Shown: positions 26,528 through 36,290 of the stretch, piece by piece
How positions within the stretch are numbered: position 1 is the first letter of the stretch
How the letters are laid out: each line of letters starts with the position of its first letter
Assembly: GCA_963726715.1 (NCBI GenBank)
Contig: CAVSDF010000015.1
Span: forward strand, 124,001-188,000
From: CAVSDF01 sp963726715
GTDB taxonomy: Bacteria > Bacteroidota > Rhodothermia > Rhodothermales > BA12
DNA length: 64,000 bases
Direction: 5' to 3'
Program-made: the position numbers and the translations under genes
The notes under the pieces: model-generated
What the model saw: only the letters and a program-made list of their open reading frames with translations
Databases searched by the model: none
Told to the model about the DNA's origin: nothing

Positions 26528-28099
26528 ATGCTCGACAACCTGCCGCTGCTCGTCGCCCTGACCGTCGCCGTCGCCGTCGTCCTCGGCGGCCTGCTCGCCT
26601 TCCGCTCGACGCGGCGCGGCGGCGACCGCGACCTCGACCTGCCGCCCTTGCCCCGCCCGCTCTCGGCCGAGGAGGAGATGCGCTCACTCGGCATCGTCGA
26701 GATCCGCCCGGCCCAGAAGTCGGCGCGGACGGTGCCCGCCGAGGCCGCGTCGGCCATTCCCGATGCCCCGCGCCCGGCGTCGTCGCCCGTGCTGCCACCT
26801 CCGCCGCCATCGCTCGCTCCCGAGGGCACGCGCGTGCGGCGCCCGTTCTTCGACGACGACCCGTCGGCCGAGGACGCGCTCCGCGGCGGCACCGAGCACC
26901 TGCTCCAAGCGCTCCATTTCGCCACGCGTGCCCACACGACCGGCCTGCTGCGGCAGGAAGGCACGCGCGGCGCCTACCGCTACGTCATCGAAAGCCTGTA
27001 CTCGAACAGCGCGTTCGCCCGCGCGAGCGGCACCTACACCACGCGCACGCCCCTCGCGCCCGAGGGCGAGCACCACCCGGTCCTGCACCGCGTCTCGCGC
27101 GCGCCCCTGCCCTTCGAGGCCCTCCGCTACTACCGCGAAGACCTGACGGCCCTCCGAACCGTCCTCGCCGCGCCCTTCCGCGCGCACGGCCACACCTACC
27201 TGATCGTCCTCGACGCCAAGGACGAAGAGCGCTTCGACAGCCCGCGCGTGCGCGACCTCGTCGAGGCGACCACGCGGATGCTCGCCCTCCTGCGCCCCGT
27301 TCCGGACACCGACGCCGTCCACCCGGACCTGACACGCCGCGACGTCGCCCCCGAGCCGCCCGTCCCGGTCCTCCCGGCGCCCACGCCGTGGCCCCCGGCG
27401 TCCCCGCCGCCCGCCGAGCCGGTCGATGTGCAGGACGACGAGCCCTTGACCCCCGTCGCGCTCCCGCCCGTCACGCTCCCGCCCGTCGCGGTCGTTGTTG
27501 ACGACGGGATGCCGGAGGATCTCGTGGCAGACGAGGTCACGATGGGCGCCGAGGTGCCGGACGAGATCTCGGCAGACGAATCCGAGACAGACGACGAGAG
27601 GATGGAGGACGCGATGCCCGAGGCGGTCGCGCCGCCCGCCGCCGCGCCGACCCCGCCCCCGGCGCCGATCACCGTCGCCCGCCCGTCGCGCCGCTCGATC
27701 GTCGCGTACGAACTGTCCCGCGCGAGCGCGACCGGCCTGACGCTCGCCCTCGTCGGCCTCGACGACCCCTCGACCGACGACGACGACGACGCTCTCGCCA
27801 ACACCGAGGTGCGCTTCGAGGCCCGCCTGCGCGAGACCGCGCCCGGACGCCGCGTCGAGCGCTTCGCCGACCTGTGCTTCGGCGTCTTCCTCCCCGGCAC
27901 CGGCGACGACATCGACGTGTGGGCCGAAACCGCCTTCGAGCATCTCGGAAAGGCCTTCCCCGGCGTCACCGTCGCCCTCGGCGCGGCCTGCTTCGCCGAC
28001 ACGAGCCTCTCCCCCGACCAGGCGCGCGCGCACGCCGACACCGCGCTGCGCCGAAGCGGCGAACTCGGCGAACCCGTCGTCTTCGGCGGCGACGCCTGA
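26528..28099 (+). CDS. Membrane-anchored GAF / degenerate GGDEF signalling protein
   Basis: The 523-residue protein has an N-terminal membrane helix (LLVALTVAVAVVLGGLLA), a GAF-like sensory domain at about residues 110-255, a long Pro/Val/Asp-rich linker, and a C-terminal domain with the layout of a diguanylate cyclase. In that domain RRVERFADLCFGVFLPGT aligns with the usual RYGGDEFxxLLPGT, so the GGDEF active-site sequence is replaced by ADLCF (residues 447-451). GVTVALGAACFAD and ARAHADTALRRSG match the later conserved parts. It should not make c-di-GMP and may instead bind a nucleotide or partner. deoB follows 32 bases later. Confidence 0.7.
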   Translation: MLDNLPLLVALTVAVAVVLGGLLAFRSTRRGGDRDLDLPPLPRPLSAEEEMRSLGIVEIRPAQKSARTVPAEAASAIPDAPRPASSPVLPPPPPSLAPEGTRVRRPFFDDDPSAEDALRGGTEHLLQALHFATRAHTTGLLRQEGTRGAYRYVIESLYSNSAFARASGTYTTRTPLAPEGEHHPVLHRVSRAPLPFEALRYYREDLTALRTVLAAPFRAHGHTYLIVLDAKDEERFDSPRVRDLVEATTRMLALLRPVPDTDAVHPDLTRRDVAPEPPVPVLPAPTPWPPASPPPAEPVDVQDDEPLTPVALPPVTLPPVAVVVDDGMPEDLVADEVTMGAEVPDEISADESETDDERMEDAMPEAVAPPAAAPTPPPAPITVARPSRRSIVAYELSRASATGLTLALVGLDDPSTDDDDDALANTEVRFEARLRETAPGRRVERFADLCFGVFLPGTGDDIDVWAETAFEHLGKAFPGVTVALGAACFADTSLSPDQARAHADTALRRSGELGEPVVFGGDA

Positions 28100-28131
28100 C
28101 CGCTTCCGCCGCGCAATCCTCCCTGCGACCC

Positions 28132-29314
28132 GTGCCCGACTCCGCCCCGCTCTTCGTCACGATCGTCCTCGACGGCGTCGGCATCGGCGCGGCGCCCGAC
28201 GCGGCGGACTACGGCGAGACCACCTGCGACACCCTCGGCCACGTCTGCGCCCTCCGCCGACCGCCTCTCCCGAACCTCGCCGCCCTCGGCCTCGGACGGA
28301 TTCGCCCGCTCGACGGCGTCGAGCCGGTCACGTCGCCGACCGGCTCGTACGGACGGATGCGCGAGGTGTCGCCGGGGATGGATTCGACGACGGGGCACTG
28401 GGAACTGGCCGGCCTGGTGCTCGAACGCGCCTTCCCGACCTATCCCGACGGCTTTTCGCCCGAGCTCGTCGAGCGTTTCCGCATCGCTGCGGGACTCGAC
28501 GGCGTGCTCGACGGCGGCGTCGCCTCCGGCACCGAGGTGATCGAGCGGCTCGGCGACCGGCACCGCGAGACCGGCCATCCGATCCTCTACACGTCCGCCG
28601 ACAGCGTCTTCCAGATCGCCACCCACGTCGATGGCGTGCCGATCGACCGGCTCTACGCGATGTGCGAGGTGGCGCGGCGCGAGGTCTGCACCGGGGCGGA
28701 CGCCGTCGGGCGCGTCATCGCGCGCCCGTTCACCGGCGGCCCCGAGGCGGGCGGCTACCGGCGCCTGTCGAGCAAGCGGCACGACTACGCCATCGAACCG
28801 TCCTCGCCGCCGATCCAGAGCCGGTTGCAGGCCGTCGGCGTGCGCACCGTTGCCGTCGGCAAGATCGCCGACCTGTTCGCGGGCGTCGGCTTCGACGAGT
28901 CGCGCAAGACGACCTCCAACGCCGAGGGCGTCGCCGAAACCCTCGCCGCCATCGCCGAGGCGCAGGCGTCGGGTGTGCCGACGTTCGTGTGGACGAACCT
29001 CGTCGACTTCGACCAGGAGTACGGCCACCGCAACGACCTCGACGGCTTCGCGGGCGCCCTCGCCGACTTCGACCGCGCCCTCCCGTCGATCCTCGCCGCG
29101 CTTCCCGACGGCGCCCGCCTCGCGATCACCGCCGACCACGGCAACGACCCGTCGACGCCCTCGACCGATCACAACCGCGAGTACGTGCCGCTCCTGTACG
29201 TCGGCGGCGCGCGAGAGCCGCGACCTCGGCACCCGCGCCAGCTTCGCCGACCACGCCGCCACCGCCGCCGCGTACTTCGGCGCGAGCGGCGTCGCCGGCA
29301 CATCGTTCCTCTGA
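28132..29314 (+). CDS. deoB: Phosphopentomutase, C-terminal frameshift
   Basis: The enzyme interconverts ribose or deoxyribose 1-phosphate and 5-phosphate in nucleoside salvage. The alkaline-phosphatase-like metal sites are visible: IVLDGVGIGAAPDA, the phosphorylated-Thr region MDSTTGHWEL, VDFDQEYGHRND, and TADHGNDPSTPSTDH. The length is about 393 residues from a GTG start. Near 29205-29215 one extra base shifts the frame; the true end reads ESRDLGTRASFADHAATAAA and stops at 29314. I consider the shift an assembly error because everything else is intact. Confidence 0.9.
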
Positions 29315-29321
29315 CGCGGCG

Positions 29322-29897
29322 ATGCGCGCCTGCCTCGCCGCCCTCGCCCTCCTCGCCGCCACCGGATGCCGCACGGGCACATCCGGCACCCCGGCACCGG
29401 ATTCAGCACGCGTCGCCACGACTGGCGCCGCGTCGCAGCCCGACAGCGTGCGCCTCTCGCCCGACGTCGTGGTGATGACGGCAGCGCAGGCCGACACGCT
29501 CGCCATGCAGTGCTCGCGCCGCTCGTACGACGGCGCCACCGGCTTCGACCCGCCCCGCGCCGACGTTGCCCGGCTCGACGCCGACCTCGACTCCCTCGTC
29601 GAACTCGCCCGCGCCACGCCCGACATCGCTGCCGACTTCGACCCACGCCGGTCGGTCCGGCAGGTCGGCGGCCTTGTCCTCGTCGACGGGCGGCGCCGCC
29701 TCTACGTCAACGCCTACCCGCGCCCCGACACCACCGCCGGTGCCTACCGCGGTGCCTGCGCCGACACGCCCGCGCGCCCGTGCAGCGTCTGCGACGGCGG
29801 CCCGGACTTCTGGGGCGTCCTCTACGACCCCGAAACGCGCACCTTCTCCGAGTTCGACGCCAACGGCCCGCCACCGATCCCGCCGCAGGCGCCGTAG
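29322..29897 (+). CDS. Unknown lipoprotein
   Basis: The 191-residue protein has a lipobox (LLAATGC). The mature part contains MQCSRRSYDG, a helix with ADLDSLVELARATPDIAAD, a strand GGLVLVDGRRRLYVNAYP and CDGGPDFWGVLYDPETRTF near the end. The cysteines could form disulfides. No family is recognised. It starts 7 bases after the deoB stop and is probably co-transcribed with it. Confidence 0.72.
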   Translation: MRACLAALALLAATGCRTGTSGTPAPDSARVATTGAASQPDSVRLSPDVVVMTAAQADTLAMQCSRRSYDGATGFDPPRADVARLDADLDSLVELARATPDIAADFDPRRSVRQVGGLVLVDGRRRLYVNAYPRPDTTAGAYRGACADTPARPCSVCDGGPDFWGVLYDPETRTFSEFDANGPPPIPPQAP

Positions 29898-29910
29898 CGG
29901 CGAAACGATG

Positions 29911-31730
29911 TCACGGCACCTCGAAGACGAGGCCTTCGGCGGTGAGGATCGGCTCGGCGCCCTCAGGCAGCCACACGTAGGCGTACTGCCGCGGTGCGTA
30001 GCGGAAGCGCCCGCCGCGCGCGGCGGTGTTCGCGGCCCGCACGATGGCGCCGACGGCGTCGTGGTCGTAGTTGTCCCCAATGTTCTGCTGGAACGCGACG
30101 CGTACTGCGCGCCCCTCTGCCATCCATGACACGCAAGCGCTGTCAGCTTCAGGCTCGGCGCCGTAGCGGTCGACGATGTCGGACGGCGTGAAGCCCCCGC
30201 GCGAAAGGTCGGCGAAGTCGCGCACGAGGTCGCTGTACGGCGTGCCACCGCTGTGCTCGGCGTCCTCCATGTTTACCTGATGCTCGCCGATGAGCACGTC
30301 GAAAAGACCGCCTTCGCGGACGTCGCGCTCGTACAGGGCATCGGCGCGGCCCCCGGTGCGCTCGAACCACTCCACCGACCGCAGACGCGCGACGAGCGAG
30401 TCAACGCGGCCCGAGAGGAAGGCGCCGTCATCGGGCGCGAGGTCGATGCCGAAAGCGGCTCGAGAAGGGCGGAGTTCTCCATCTCGCCCCAGTCAATCTT
30501 CGGCGCCTCCACAAGGCGGGCGTCGTCGGGGACGGTGGCGAGGGCGGCGCTGTCAGGGTCGGCGGTGAGGACGATACGGCGCGTGCTATCGGGGAGGAAG
30601 AGGAGGGCGAGGCGGCGCGTGCTGTCGGGCAGGGTGGCGAGGAGGGGCCGCATGAGGGCAAACTCCGGGCTCTGCATCCGCGCCACCGCACGGGCCTGCG
30701 CCGAGGTGACGGCGAGGACCGAGCCGTCGGGCAGGGTGGCGAGGCGCACGTCGGAGAGGCGGTCGCGCAGCATCCGGTTGAAAATGCCGGTGTAGCTGCC
30801 GCTGTACGGCATGGTGCCCGGCGCCGCGAAGCGCACCAGTTCCTCTCGCCTGATGAGGGTGGGGAAGCGCTCCGAGCGGTACGCGCGCCCGCCCTCGCCG
30901 AGCACGACCGAGAGGCTCACGATGTCGCGCGTCTCGCTGCGTCCCCACGAGGTCTCGCGCCGCAACGTGTCGATTCCCGGCAGGGCCGTGGGGCCGTCGA
31001 GGAGACCGCGAGCCGCGAGCCAGCGGTGGAGGTCGTCCATTTGTGCGGCGACGGCGCCCGCGGTGAGAGTGTCGGTAGCGGTCGAAGGCGCCCAGCGCGG
31101 GGCGAGCGCGGCGGAGAAGTCGGCGGGGCCGAGCGGTCGCGTCCGGGCGCTGCCGAGGAGTCGTTCGCGGGCGCCGGGCACGGCAACGCCCACGCGGGCC
31201 ATGTCGGCGGCCCACGCGGCGATGCGGTCGGGGTGCTGGATCTCGGCCTTGGCGATGACGCGCGAGTACATCTCCCCGAAAATCGGCACCGGCGTGCGGG
31301 TGGCCCACATCGAGTCGCGCGCCGACGCACGCACCGCCCCGAGCAGCCCGTCGATCAGCCGGTCCACCTGCGCCGCCGTGACGAGGCCGCTGCGCACGAA
31401 GCGCTCCTGCCACTCGGCCTGCGTCGGCCCGGTGGCGCCGTCGAAATGCATCATAGGCCCGCCGAACGGGAAGGCCATCGGGCGCACGCCGGTGAGCGCT
31501 TCGATGCGGGCGTCGTGCTGCCTGCGGGCGAGGGTCGAGCGGAGCGTGATGCGTCCGGCGGCGATGTCGGCGTCGAGGCGGTCACGCACCGAGTCGGTGA
31601 CCAGATCGACGGCCCGCATCCGAGCGACGAGGGCGTGGAGCGTGTCGGCAGGTAGGCGCTGCGCGTGCGCAGGCCCGGCGGCGGCCAGAAGGGCGAGGGC
31701 AGCGCAGGCGACGCGCAGGAGGCGAATCAC
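29911..31730 (-). CDS. Unknown secreted protein, frameshifted
   Basis: This protein of about 606 residues has a signal peptide (IRLLRVACAALALLAAAG, ending AHAQ) from a GTG start. I recognise no domain. The body is helical with charged stretches; residues such as FPFGGPMMHFDG and SWGRSETRDIVSLSVVLGEG stand out. The frame changes near 30460, consistent with one missing base; the continuation is LAPDDGAFLSGRVDSLVAR, then VEWFERTGGRADALYERDV, ending GLVFEVP. Its GTG start overlaps the stop of the metalloprotease gene in the four bases GTGA, so the two are translationally coupled and may act together. Confidence 0.65.
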
Positions 31731-34330
31731 GGCGCGTCGCGGTCCACGTCCATGCTCGCACCAACGGCGACGCGGGCGCGGTGGCGGGCGGCGGGGCCAT
31801 CCTCGACGCTGCCGATCGGCGCGCCGGGCGGCGGCGGCGAGGGGCGAGGCAGGGGGGCGGTCTGAGGCGCGAGCGGGCGGTCGAGGGCGCGCGCGATCGC
31901 GGCGGCGTAGTAGCGGCGGTGGGCGCGCTCGGCGCCAGGGCGGTGCGGTGAGCCACGTGGCGAGGCGCGCGGCCTCGTCGCGCGGCGACGGCGCGCACGG
32001 CGGGCGCGGCGCGGGGTCGAGGGCGAGGGCGACGAGGGCGTCGGTCTACACGCCCTGCACCGTCCGGCGGATCTGCGCGTCTTCGGGCGGGGCCCAGGGG
32101 CATCGGCGCCTTCCAGAGCGTGCGCGTGACCTCGGCGTAGCACGTCGGCGAGCGTCCGGGAGCGCGGGCAGCGGTCTCGGGGAAGGTGGCGCGCTGCGTC
32201 GGCGAGGCGGGCGGCGCGGTCCGGGCGCAGCGAGTTCGTCGACGACGAGCGCGGCGGCGACTTCGGCGGGCGCGAAGGCGTCGAAGGCGATGCCGGTGCG
32301 CGACGGCGACGCTCTCGCGCGTCGGCTCGAAGCCGGGCGGGCGCGGGGCGAGGCGGCGCACGACATCGGGCAGGCGAAGCGCGTCGGGCGTGAGGGCGGA
32401 GAGGAGGAGCGCGAGAGCCTCACGCTGCTCGGCTCGCGGCGACCGGGCGCGTGCGGGCATCCGTCCCATCCCCACGGATCGAATAGTCGTACGATTGCCC
32501 GCCGAGCAGCCGCGCCGCGCCCGCGACGGCGTAGCGGTGGCGCAGGTAGAGCGGCACGAACGCCTCCTCGACCATCGCCACCGGCGGGCCCCCAGCGCAG
32601 GGCGGCCTCGGAGAAGCGGTCGAGGGCGGCGCGGCGCACGGCGAGGTCGCTGCGCGGGCCGGAGAGCACGTCGGCGCCGTTGTCCCACTGCACGTTGCGC
32701 GGCTCGACGCCGCCGCTGTGGTCGCGGTCGCTGAGGTAGACGAGGCCCGCGCGGCGCATCGCGCGCGACTTCGGCGGTCAGGTAGGCGTCCTCCGCCTGC
32801 CCCGCCGCGGGCGTGCCGTAGCCGAAGCGCACGGCGGCGCGGTCCCACGTGCCGATGCCGACCGCGTAGGCCGAGTCGAGCGAGACGGAGCCGTCGGCGC
32901 GGAGGGTGGCGAGGGGCGCGGGGTAGTCCATCACGCTCGTGCGACCGCGCGTCGAGGCGGCGAAGTTGTGGGCGAGGCCGAGCGTGTGGCCGACCTCGTG
33001 GGCGGCGAGCTGGCGGATGCGCGCGAGCGCCATCGCCGCCATCGGATCGGAGGCGGCGTCGGGGACGGCGCCGGTGTAGGGGGTGAGCAGGCCTTCGGCG
33101 ATCAGGTAGTCCTGCCGCACGCGCAGGCTGCCGAGCGAGACGTGCCCCTTGAGGATCTCGCCGGTGCGCGGGTCGACGACCGACGATCCGTAGCTCCATC
33201 CGCGCGTCGAGCGGTGCACCCACTGGATCACGTTGTAGCGCACGTCCATCGCATCGGCGGTGTCGGGCAGGACCTCGACGCGGAAGGCGTCGCGGAATCC
33301 GGCGGCCTCGAAGGCGTCGTTCCACCAGCGGGCGCCGTCGAGGAGCGCCGAGCGCACCGGCTCGGGCGTGCCGTTGTCGAGGTAGTAGACGATGGGCTCG
33401 ACGGGCGCCGAGACCGCCGCCGACGGGTCGCGCTTTTCGAGGCGGTGGCGCACGATCAGGCGCTGCTGGACGGGCGAGCCGAGGGGCGCGCTGTAGTCGG
33501 CGAAGGAGACGGAGAAGAAGCCGCCTCGCGGGTCGTAGCGGCGCGGCGCGTAGCTGCCCGGCCCGGTGAGCGGGGCAGTTCGACGAACGAGTGGCGCTCG
33601 CGCAGCGTCACGCTCTGCCCGTCGGCGGCGACCGAGCGCACCATTCCACCGGGCGAATCGCTCGCGAACGTCAGGCGCGCCTCCATCTCGGTGTTCTTCG
33701 GAAACGACCGCGTCGACGCGGGCCACAGCGCCGACCGCCCGGCATCGACGCGAGAAGCTGCCCTGCCCCGCGCCCCGCAGCGTCTGCACGACCCCGAAGG
33801 CATCGCGCACCACGAACGGCGTCGCATCGACGAGAAGCCGTCCGTCGGCGCTCTCGGCGACGAGCGGGAAGCCGTAGAGGATGCCCTCGGCGAAGGCGTC
33901 GCGCACCGCCGCCACTTCCGCCGCGTTCGTGCTCGACGCCCGGTAGTCGACGTTCGGCGCGACGAGCATGACGCGCGGCCCGGCCCGCTCGAACCGCACG
34001 ACGTACGACGGCCCGAGCTTGCCGCGGTCGAGGCCGATGTCGTTGGAGCCGAGGCCCGCTGGCAGCGACACCTGGTACAGGAAATCGACGCCGCAGCCGC
34101 GGGATTTCGAGGTACAGCTTGCCTCCCACCGCGTCGTGGTAGAGCGGAAACAGCCCGTCGTCGCGCGTCATCCCCGCCGTCTTCGCCTCCACCGTCGGAA
34201 GGGCGGCAGGTGCCGCTGCCGCCGTGGCGGCTGGTTGCGCCCATGCGGCGGGCGCGGCGACCGGGAGGACGGCGAGGAGCGGGGCGAGGGCGGCGAATCC
34301 CTTCGACAGGCTCAGGACGGGGCGGTGCAT
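31727..34330 (-). pseudogene. Secreted zinc metalloprotease (DUF5117-type), many frameshifts
   Basis: The gene encodes a large gluzincin/metzincin-like protease. A signal peptide is at the start (VLSLSKGFAALAPLLAVLP), followed by a DUF5117-like region (SYVVRFERAGPRVMLVAPN) and the catalytic AAHEVGHTLGLAHNFAAS (HExxHxxGxxH) with the Met-turn TSVMDYPAP. At least eight frame changes are needed to follow the protein: near 34105, 33755, 33575, 32765, 32590, 32450 and 32300, with more towards the end. The last readable part is RRYYAAAIARALDRPL and the stop overlaps the next gene. The conserved stretches between breaks argue for either very recent decay or a poor-quality patch of sequence. Family members are usually about 800-870 residues. 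Confidence 0.75.
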
Positions 34331-34354
34331 CGGGTCGGGGCGGGTGGCGTGCGC

Positions 34355-34362
34355 CGAAGGTA
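34355..34362 (-). promoter_or_regulatory. TACCTTCG promoter-like element
   Basis: On the minus strand TACCTTCG lies 24 bases before the metalloprotease ATG and matches the TAnnTTSG element found elsewhere. Confidence 0.45.
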
Positions 34363-34390
34363 GCGCCTCGCGCCCGCTGGCCCGGAACGC

Positions 34391-34424
34391 AAAACCCCGA
34401 CCGCGTCCGGAGGCGCGGTCGGGG
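34391..34424 (-). terminator. Intrinsic terminator, left copy
   Basis: A perfect 11-bp stem (ccccgaccgcg at 34395-34405 with 34414-34424) is followed on the minus strand by TTTT. It sits beside a duplicated end of the E1 gene and would fit that gene's original terminator. Confidence 0.75.
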
Positions 34425-34446
34425 CGGGAGGCGCGGTGCTGGTGCC

Positions 34447-34476
34447 TCAGAACGCCAGCACCTCGCGGGCGGCGCG
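34447..34476 (-). repeat. Duplicated 3' end of the fused E1 gene
   Basis: These 30 bases match 36291-36320 at 29 positions. On the minus strand they encode RAAREVLAF and a stop, exactly the E1 C-terminus, yet no E1 gene precedes them. They flank the T9SS gene at 34496. Confidence 0.85.
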
Positions 34477-34495
34477 TACTTGGAGGTCCGGTTAC

Positions 34496-36172
34496 ATGTC
34501 CCGATCTTTGCGCCCGTCCCTGCTGCCCCCTTCTGTACCCGTGCGTACCTGCTTCGCCCTCCTCGGTCTTCTTCTCGCCCCACTGTCGCAGGCGCAGACA
34601 CTCCAGCGCGTCGAACTCGTCGCTGGGACGGGGAGCAGCAACCCACGCGGATTCGCAACGATGGGCGACCGCGTCTATTTCTTCGCAACCGACGCGAACG
34701 GGCAGAACAATCTCTGGAGCACCGACGGAACGCGCGTGGGTACCGCGCTCCTCACCCGGCTCCCCACCGACCTGACCCTTCGGAGCAGGCTGTATGCCGC
34801 CGGGTTGTCTCTCTACTTCACCGCATCGAGCCCCGCCAAGCAGACCTACACGCTCTGGCGAAGCGACGGAACGCCAGGAAACGCTGCGGAGGTGCCGGTG
34901 CCCAGTGCCGCGACCGAAGGCACTCCCTATGTAAGCGAAATCGTGGCGACGGTCGGCGACCGGGTCTTTTTCACGGCGATAGATGCGCGCGGCATTGAAC
35001 TCTGGGCAGCCAGCGGCGCAACCGGAGAGGCGCAGATCGTGCGCGACATCCGGCCCGGTCCTCTCACCAGCAATGCTCCCACGAATGCCTTTGCTCTCGG
35101 CTCCACGTTGTATTTCAACGCCGACGACGGCAATGGCTACACGCTCTGGAAAAGCGACGGAACGACGTCAGGAACGGTGCAGATGACGTCGCTCTACGAG
35201 GGTGCCGGTGGCCTGCGGGGCGCAGCAATCCCCGTCGCGGCACTCGGCTCGACCCTTTTTCTGATCGCTCGCACGGACGTGACCGGACAGGAGCCATTTG
35301 CGACCGACGGCACGGCGCAGGGTACTCGCCTCCTCCGCGACATTCTCCCCGGCGGATTGACCAGCCGCCCCTCGTCGTTCACGCCTCTGGGCAATCGCGT
35401 CTTCTTCTTCGCCACCGAGACGACCGATCCCAACGTGACGCCTCCCTCCGCGCTCTGGGTGACCGACGGCACGCCCGCACGCACCGAGAAGGTCTCGACA
35501 GTCGCCGCCTCGACGCCCGGACCGACCAACATCGTCGGCCCCCTTGTCGCGGCGGGAAATGGGCGTCTGTTTTATATGGTCCGTGCAGGATCGTTCGACG
35601 CGGAGTTGTGGACGAGTGATGGCACTGCAGGCGGCACGCGCTTCGTCAAGGCTCTCGATGTCGCAGTCACCGGGAGCAGCGGCCGAGGGTTTGCCGCAGC
35701 CGACGGGCGCGTCTATTTCGCGTCTCCCAGCGGAGGCCCATCCAACTTCTGGGTCAGCGATGGCACCGATGCGGGAACGCACCCTCTCGGCGACGCCTCC
35801 ACGCCCCTCAAGATCTCGTCTTTTCAGTTCACGACCCTCGGAAGCCGGATCGTCTTCAACGGCAGCGATTTCGCCGAGGGAAACGAGCTCTGGGTGCTCG
35901 ACACCGCTACCGGCACTGCCGCAGCGTCTCCGTCCGCGACGTCTGCACTCGCCATCGAGGTCCGCGGGCGGCGCCTGCTCGTGACCGGCGGCGGCGTTCG
36001 CGTCGAGGCGTACGATGTGCTCGGGCGCCGCGTCGCCACGCTCCACGAGGGCCCGTTCACCGAGCGGCTCGCCCTCGAACTTCCGTCGGACCTTGCCTCC
36101 GGCATCTACCTGGTTCGCGCCACCGACGTTCGCGGCAACGTCGCCAGCGCGTCAGTGGTCGTCACGCGCTGA
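34496..36172 (+). CDS. T9SS-exported protein with DGTxxGT repeats
   Basis: The 558-residue secreted protein starts at an ATG shortly before a signal peptide (FALLGLLLAPLSQAQ). The body consists of about eight repeats of roughly 50 residues built on the phrase LWxSDGTxxGT, for example LWSTDGTRVGTAL, LWKSDGTTSGTVQ, LWTSDGTAGGTRF and FWVSDGTDAGTH, often followed by DIRPGPLTS-like turns. This ELWVSDGT family is predicted to form a beta-propeller. A T9SS tail ends it (AYDVLGRRVATLHEG, LASGIYLVRA). Its base composition is less GC-rich than the neighbours, and a duplicate of the E1 gene end lies just before it, so it looks inserted. Confidence 0.85.
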   Translation: MSRSLRPSLLPPSVPVRTCFALLGLLLAPLSQAQTLQRVELVAGTGSSNPRGFATMGDRVYFFATDANGQNNLWSTDGTRVGTALLTRLPTDLTLRSRLYAAGLSLYFTASSPAKQTYTLWRSDGTPGNAAEVPVPSAATEGTPYVSEIVATVGDRVFFTAIDARGIELWAASGATGEAQIVRDIRPGPLTSNAPTNAFALGSTLYFNADDGNGYTLWKSDGTTSGTVQMTSLYEGAGGLRGAAIPVAALGSTLFLIARTDVTGQEPFATDGTAQGTRLLRDILPGGLTSRPSSFTPLGNRVFFFATETTDPNVTPPSALWVTDGTPARTEKVSTVAASTPGPTNIVGPLVAAGNGRLFYMVRAGSFDAELWTSDGTAGGTRFVKALDVAVTGSSGRGFAAADGRVYFASPSGGPSNFWVSDGTDAGTHPLGDASTPLKISSFQFTTLGSRIVFNGSDFAEGNELWVLDTATGTAAASPSATSALAIEVRGRRLLVTGGGVRVEAYDVLGRRVATLHEGPFTERLALELPSDLASGIYLVRATDVRGNVASASVVVTR

Positions 36173-36190
36173 ATCGGCGCCACAGAACGC

Positions 36191-36224
36191 AAAAACCGGA
36201 CAGGTCGGGGAGACCTGTCCGGTT
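36191..36224 (-). terminator. Terminator between the T9SS gene and the E1 gene
   Basis: A perfect 13-bp stem (36194-36206 with 36212-36224; arm aaccggacaggtc) and loop gggga are followed on the minus strand by T's. The arm ends and the AGGT-ACCT centre also class it with the dispersed palindromes at 24261 and 59351. Confidence 0.7.
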
Positions 36225-36246
36225 CAGCACGGCGCCGTCGAAGCGC

Positions 36247-36290
36247 CTTCACCAACGCACCCTCACCAAACCACTCACAACTCACTCCCC
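36247..36290 (-). repeat. GGTGAG-rich tail after the E1 gene
   Basis: After the E1 stop the coding strand reads ggggagtgagttgtgagtgg, then tttggtgagggtgcgttgg. The terminator at 36191-36224 comes after this tail. Confidence 0.6.
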
